Positions 6,364 through 10,650 of a DNA stretch of 10,650 nucleotides are shown one piece after another. Location of the stretch: contig MU633782.1 of the NCBI GenBank assembly GCA_026770595.1, positions 1 to 10,650 of the forward strand. The letters are read 5' to 3'. Every line of letters starts with the position of its first letter. Positions within the stretch are counted from its first letter, which is position 1. The DNA is from Ochromonadaceae sp. CCMP2298 (taxonomy: Eukaryota; Sar; Synurophyceae; Ochromonadales; Ochromonadaceae). The position numbers and the translations under genes were made by a program. The notes under the pieces were generated by a model, which saw only the letters and a list, made by a program, of their open reading frames with translations, ran no database searches and was not told the origin of the DNA.

Positions 6364-9300
6364 ATGTCGGGCGTCGAAGCGCAAGAAATGGCCACCGCGC
6401 TGCGTGTGTTTGCGCACTACCTCGGCGTTGACTTGGAGACCGAGCAGGAGCTTCTGTCTGTGGCAGAGGAGGCCTTCTACGACCTGCCGCAGGACTGGGA
6501 GGTCGGCATCGGCGAGGGCGACCAGACTGGCATCCCCTACTTCGTAAGAATAATATAAATAATAAACTATATCTAGAAATTGTACAGAATGATTGTATAT
6601 TTAACGGATCTATCAAACCACGTGATTTGATAACTGATGCATTTGCTGCCATTGAAGTACAATTCCGTCTCAGGTGAGTCTGATTGGAAGCACCCAAGGG
6701 AAGCCAAGTGCTTCGCGAGCATCGAAACAGCCAGGGGGAAGAGCCGTAGTGCGAAGGAGGGGCGGGGCAGGGGCAGGGGCGGAAAGGGCCGAGGACGCGG
6801 CAGAGGAGGGAGGGAGAGAGAGGACAGGGACAGAGGCAGGGAGAGGGACAGAGACGAGGACAGGCCGCTGACGCCAGAAGGGGGCAGCGCCAGAGTGGGG
6901 AATGTAGTCGATAGTGTTAAGGCGGGGAACGTAGGGAACGTAGGCGTAGGGAGCGTAGGGAAGGGTGGAGGGTTGGGTGCAGGGACGGGGGTGGGCGTGG
7001 GAGGGTCATATCGCTTCGGCATGAGCAGCGCAGACTTCATGGACTCTGCGTCTCAAGAAAACACCCCCAGAGGCTTGTACAAAAGCATCGATTTAGTCAG
7101 AAGCAGGAGCAGAGAGAGTACAGACGACTTACAGAAGCTATTAACTACCGGTACGAGTAAGCCGAGGGACAGCAGGGCCGATAGTATACAGAGTTTGCAT
7201 AGTATGGGCAGTGGCAGTGGGGGCAGCTTACCCCCCGTGTCCTTCGCCCCCTTCTCCGACCCCCCCCAGTCCCAGTCCCAGGGGAATCTGGGAACCCAGT
7301 CCTCTATGCTGGCAATAAAGTTGCCCTCCTCAGTGGGGATATCGGGGGACTTGAGCAAGGTTGGGACATCACTGGCGGATTCACCAAGAGGGTTGGACTC
7401 GCCTAGAGGGCTAGGCACACCGCGATCAGGGGGGAATGCGTCAGTTTGGTCCTTTTCTCGGTACCAGGAAACGGAGCTGAATGAGGTGGTGGCGGGTGGT
7501 AGGGGCAGGGACGGCAGAGAGGGCATGGAAGATAGAGGCAGGGGGGGTAGGGGGGGGCGCAGTAGCGGCGATAGGGGTAGAGAGAGCTCTGACTATAGCA
7601 GAGGCTATCCCAGAGACGATATGGGCAGTCCCGGCAGGGGCAGGATAGGTGCTGGTGCTGGTGCTGGCGCGGGTATGGGTTTGGGTATGGGGATGGGTGC
7701 ACGTGTGGGTGCGGGGATGGGTAGTGCGGGTGTAGGGGGGGCTGTGCCTTGGAATGAGGTACGTATGGGTAGTCCCAGCGCCCCCGCCCCCGCGTCACCC
7801 AGAGAGAGGGACAGGGAAACGGGGGACAGAGATGGGGATAGAGACAGGAACGACAGGGACAGGGACGCTGCTGAGGAGTGGGGAGTGGGCTTGGGCGTGA
7901 GTGGACAGAATGTGAGTGCATCAGCTATGCGGACGGAGCTACTTCGCCTGGAGGAAAGGCTTAGCGAAGAAAGAAGGGGCCGCAGATTCGCTGAGGCTGA
8001 GGCATCCCACGTGGCGGCGGAGGGTGTCTCGAGGCTTAGGCAGGCAGAGCAGGAGGGGGGTGCGGGGGCGCGCGAGGCGGTCAGGGCGGCCAGGGGGGAG
8101 GAGCAGGAGCAGGCTAGGGAGATGCAGCGGCTGTCGGAGGCGCGTTTGGCGGAGGAGACTGACGCAGCACGTATGGAGCTGTCCCTACTACGGCGCCAGG
8201 TGGAGGAAACACAGCGCGGTGCGGAGGCGTCTAAAAGGCTGGGGGTGCTGGCGAGGGAGGACGGGCGACTGGAGAGGCAGGGGGAGCTGAACGGGGTTAG
8301 GGCAGAACTGAGGGGGGTAGAGGAGCGCGAGCGCAAGGTGGGGGTGGAGCTGCGCAGCCTAAGGGATGAGCACTCTGCCCTGGCCAGCAGGCTGGCGAGT
8401 GCCCTGCATGCTGTGCAATTGGCGTCGTCTGAGACGGATGGGCTGCGGGCTAGAGCCAATTCAGCCGCACTGGGGGAGAAAGAGCACGCCAGCCAGCTGC
8501 AGGCTTCTGCCCGACGGGCGACGCAGATGGATGCAGAGCTTGCATTACTATGCTCGGAGACTGCAGCACTTCGGGGGGAGAGGGCAGAGTTGCAGGCTGA
8601 GCTAAGAAAGGTGGCGGGCCGGGCGGGGACTTCTGACGAGCGAGCTGCGGGGTGCGAGGACGCTGCGCGGAGGGTGCGGTCACAGGCGCGGGCACAGTGT
8701 GAGGTGCTGCAGGGACGGCTGGTGGCTGTGGAGGCAGATAGGGCTGCACTCAGGGGGCAGACAGAGCGTCTCCAAGTGGCGGAGGCGGCGGGGGCGCGGG
8801 AGGTGCAGCGACAGTCAGACCAGTGGGAGCTAGAGGCGATACGGCTAAGGGACAGGGTGGCAGGCATGGAGATAAGGGAGGAGACACTGGCAGCGCGTGT
8901 GCGGGTGCAGGAGCAGGAGCTGATTAGGGCGCAGGAGGGGGCGTACCGAAAAGAGCACCTTTTGCGCGAGGAGGGGGAGCGGGCAGATGCTGTTTGGGGG
9001 CAGGTGGAGGCAATACGGGTGCAGGCGGAGACACAGGTGGCGAAGGGGGCGGCAGCACTGAAGCGGGAGAGAGCGCTGGCGGTCGAGGCGGGGGCTAAGC
9101 ACAGAGCGGAGGTGTTGCAGATAGAGACGGAGATAGCACAGCGCGTGCCTGCTATGGTGGCTAGTGCGGTAAAGCAGGCAGAGGGGGTGGGCAGGGAGCA
9201 GCTCGCAAGAGAGACAGGCCTACTCAGGAGGGAAATAAGCACCCTAAGCGAGCGCCTAAAGTGTGAGCGGGGTGATGTGCAGGCCGCTTCGGCGGATGAG

Positions 9301-10650
9301 GGGGCGCGAATGAGGGCACAGACGGCCGACGAGCGAGCGGAGCTGGACCGACTAAGGGGGGCAAACAGGAGTCTGACGAGGCAGAAGGACGAGCTGGAGA
9401 CGGAGCTGATTGAGGTGGGGGAGGCGCTGAGAAGAGCAAATGGTGGAGGAGTAGGGGCTGGAGGGGTTGTAGGAGGTGTAGAGGGTGCAGGGGCGAGTTG
9501 GTACCAGCAGCAGTATGAGTATATGCGGCAGAGGGAGCATAGGGAGAACAGGGAGCACCCCCATAGATCCTTCGGTGCCTCCTATGCCTCCCACACACCC
9601 CAGGGTCCCTACGGCCCCTATGCCTTCTATCTTAACTCAGGGGGAGGAGGGGGGGGAGGGCTGGAGGCGAGTTTCGGTGCACTAAGCATGGGCATGGGCA
9701 CTGGTATGAGTAGTGGTGTGGGTGGTGAAGGTATGAATGGAGGTATGAGTGGAGGTATGGGAGGTATGGGAGGTATGGGAGGTATGGGAGGTATGAATTT
9801 AGGCGAGTGGTTTGTTCCCCACAGGGTCCCCTCCCCCACGCACGCCCCCACGCACGGTCACAGCCACAACCACATCCACAGCCACAATCAGGGACCCAGC
9901 CCCAGCCCCTCCAGCACCCTCAGCGTCGCGTACCTGCAGCAGCAGCTAAAGGAAATGCGGGGACAGATGCGCAGTGCACTGGCGGTAGGCTGGGACGGGG
10001 ATGAGGGTATTGCCCCCCCCCCCTCCGGCCCAAATTGCCGCTGTCCCATCGGACGACCAGCACCTACACACACAGCGGCAACTGCAGAAACACCAGCAGC
10101 AGCACCAACAGCAGCACCAACAGCAGCAGCAACAACAACAGCAGCACCAGCAGCAGCATAAGCAGCACCACCACTCACAGCAGCCCCAGCAGTACCAACA
10201 GCAGCATGTGAAGTTTTCTGAAGACATTCACATCGCCCACCCCAAAACACCCCCCTCTGCATCTGCCTCTGCCTCTGCCTCTGCCTCTGCCTCTGCCTCT
10301 GCCTCTGCCTCTGCCTCTGCCTCTGCCTCTGCCTCTGCCTCTGCCTCTGCCTCCCCATCTGCAGCGGCCAGGTATGCCCCTTGCTGGACCGGAGGGGAGG
10401 GAGAGGTAGAGGGGGAGGCAGAGACCCTTGACGAGTTCAAACGCGACATGCAGGGACGTGGACAGAGACAGGGGCAGGGTATGGGTATGGGTATAGGGCA
10501 GGAACACGGGCAGGTACAGGGGCTTGTTATGGGGCAGGATGACTCGGTCTCCTGCTTCCCCCAGGACGCCTCTCTGTCCTTCTCTCTTACCGAAGCGTCT
10601 ATGCTGTCAGGACCGGGGGTAGGGGCAAGCGCAGGTGTAGAGGCGGGCGG
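6364..10650 (+). CDS. CEP164-like WW-domain coiled-coil protein (3' partial, one frameshift)
   Basis: Exon 1 (6364-6543, 60 codons) starts at the first ATG after an in-frame TAG (6343). Exon 2 starts at 6658 and runs off the window. Splicing joins GIPYF to YNSVSGESDWKHP and makes a complete WW domain (residues 41-73: W45, Y59-F60-Y61, W70, P73). It is preceded by a helix with LGVD and ELLSVAEEA, the arrangement at the N-terminus of CEP164. In animals CEP164 sits on distal appendages of the mother centriole, recruits the kinase TTBK2 and is needed for cilium assembly. An RG/RD-rich segment (about 90-133) follows, then Gly/Ser/Met low complexity. Coiled coil spans about 484-988, then a Gly-Met repeat, a His-rich patch near 1122, Gln/His and Ser-Ala tracts. 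The frame moves by +1 at the C11 run (10013-10023) and is then open to the window edge, giving at least about 1,390 residues, near human CEP164 (1,460). Family assignment rests on the WW module and architecture; another ciliary WW coiled-coil protein is possible. Confidence 0.8.
6544..6657 (+). other. Phase-0 intron splitting the WW domain
   Basis: The 114-bp intron starts GTAAGA, has a TAACTGAT branch-like sequence about 30 bases before the end, and closes with TTGAAG. It is A/T-rich, unlike the flanking exons. Its removal keeps the frame and brings the aromatic cluster Y-F-Y together with the second WW tryptophan, which is strong internal evidence that it is real. Translation without splicing would stop at a TAA within the intron. 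Confidence 0.92.
9751..9795 (+). repeat. Five perfect 9-bp repeats encoding (Gly-Gly-Met)5
   Basis: GGAGGTATG is repeated five times without change, with a further copy at 9739-9747 separated by one codon. It lies after the coiled coil of the CEP164-like gene and encodes a flexible Gly/Met stretch. Identical codons in every unit point to recent slippage expansion. Confidence 0.95.
10013..10023 (+). other. C11 homopolymer at which the reading frame changes
   Basis: Upstream, the frame reads GCC CCC CCC CCC TCC and, if continued, meets a TAA at 10159-10161. The frame one base over reads CCT CCG GCC CAA from 10022 and stays open for over 200 codons to the window edge. Ten instead of eleven C would join the two frames with an Ala-Pro run and no other change. 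A sequencing or assembly error or an indel allele is most likely. A 217-bp intron (10007-10223, GTATTG to CTGAAG) would also restore the frame but would discard the open Gln/His tract. Confidence 0.8.
10073..10207 (+). repeat. CAG/CAC/CAA tract encoding Gln/His-rich segment
   Basis: In the post-shift frame this is almost entirely CAG, CAA and CAC codons, giving a polyGln/His segment. In the pre-shift frame the same bases read as Ala/Thr/Pro and stop at TAA 10159. The tract ends at FSEDIHIAHPKTPP, which looks like ordinary protein sequence and supports the downstream frame. Confidence 0.85.
10262..10351 (+). repeat. (TCTGCC)15 hexanucleotide microsatellite
   Basis: Fifteen perfect units follow a variant TCTGCA and are followed by TCCCCATCTGCA. 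In the gene's downstream frame they encode (Ser-Ala)15. The unit is two codons long, so copy-number change would alter protein length without breaking the frame. Confidence 0.97.

Noticed and set aside
6219-6547. Two short plus-strand frames overlapping exon 1 of the CEP164-like gene.
   Set aside because: They overlap the WW-encoding exon in other frames and show no motif; at most one could be an upstream ORF.
7605-9242. A 545-codon open frame on the minus strand rich in Ser, Ala, Arg and Pro.
   Set aside because: It lies antisense to the coiled-coil exon. The purine-rich plus strand leaves few stop codons on the complement, and the product has no domain-like character.
10159-10161. TAA as the true end of the CEP164-like gene.
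   Set aside because: The Ala/Thr/Pro end is the out-of-frame reading of a CAG/CAC tract, and the neighbouring frame stays open for over 200 codons to the window edge, so the stop is probably an artefact of the C11 run.
9888-10507. Minus-strand frames with long Arg-Gln, Gly-Arg or Glu-Ala repeats.
   Set aside because: These are simply the complement of the (TCTGCC)15 and CAG-type tracts in three frames.

Overview
This is nuclear DNA from a eukaryote. The evidence is GT-AG introns with recognisable donors and acceptors, a Mutator-like DNA transposase, a foldback element, long non-coding stretches, and a very long coiled-coil gene full of simple repeats. The best-supported host gene begins with a WW module of the kind found at the N-terminus of the centriole/cilium protein CEP164. 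This points to a lineage that builds cilia or flagella, such as a flagellated alga, another protist or an early-branching fungus. The exact group cannot be fixed from this sequence.

Layout. Positions 1-900 hold a weak three-exon gene candidate on the plus strand (189-898) whose phases and splice sites agree but whose product I do not recognise. Positions 900-2400 hold no convincing gene; a 34-bp sequence at 1470-1503 is a diverged copy of the terminus of the foldback element found further right. About 2400-5485 looks like one Mutator-like element (MULE). A 16-bp motif occurs three times at 2401-2493 and recurs inverted at 5469-5482. Between these lie a minus-strand MULE transposase with a SWIM zinc finger (5284 down to 3572), an in-frame 101-codon tail beyond its TAG (3571-3266), and a small possible plus-strand gene (2635-3091) that converges on it. 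Directly beside the right-hand motif, 5517-5791 is a 275-bp foldback (MITE-like) element with nearly identical inverted arms. Positions 5792-6363 are non-coding upstream sequence.

From 6364 to the right edge runs one plus-strand gene for a CEP164-like protein. A 60-codon first exon and a 114-bp phase-0 intron together split the WW domain exactly. A very long second exon then encodes an RG-rich segment, low-complexity linkers, about 500 residues of coiled coil, Gly-Met and His-rich repeats, a Gln/His tract and a (Ser-Ala)15 tract. The frame shifts by one base at a run of 11 C (10013-10023), after which a clean frame stays open to the end of the window. A homopolymer sequencing error or an allele-specific indel is the likeliest cause. 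The gene is incomplete at its 3' end.

I see no operon-like or multi-gene system: the window is a host cytoskeletal/ciliary gene next to transposon-derived DNA. The points most worth a second look are the frame change in the CEP164-like gene, the TAG-interrupted (or spliced) transposase tail, the convergent second ORF inside the MULE, and the family of foldback termini.
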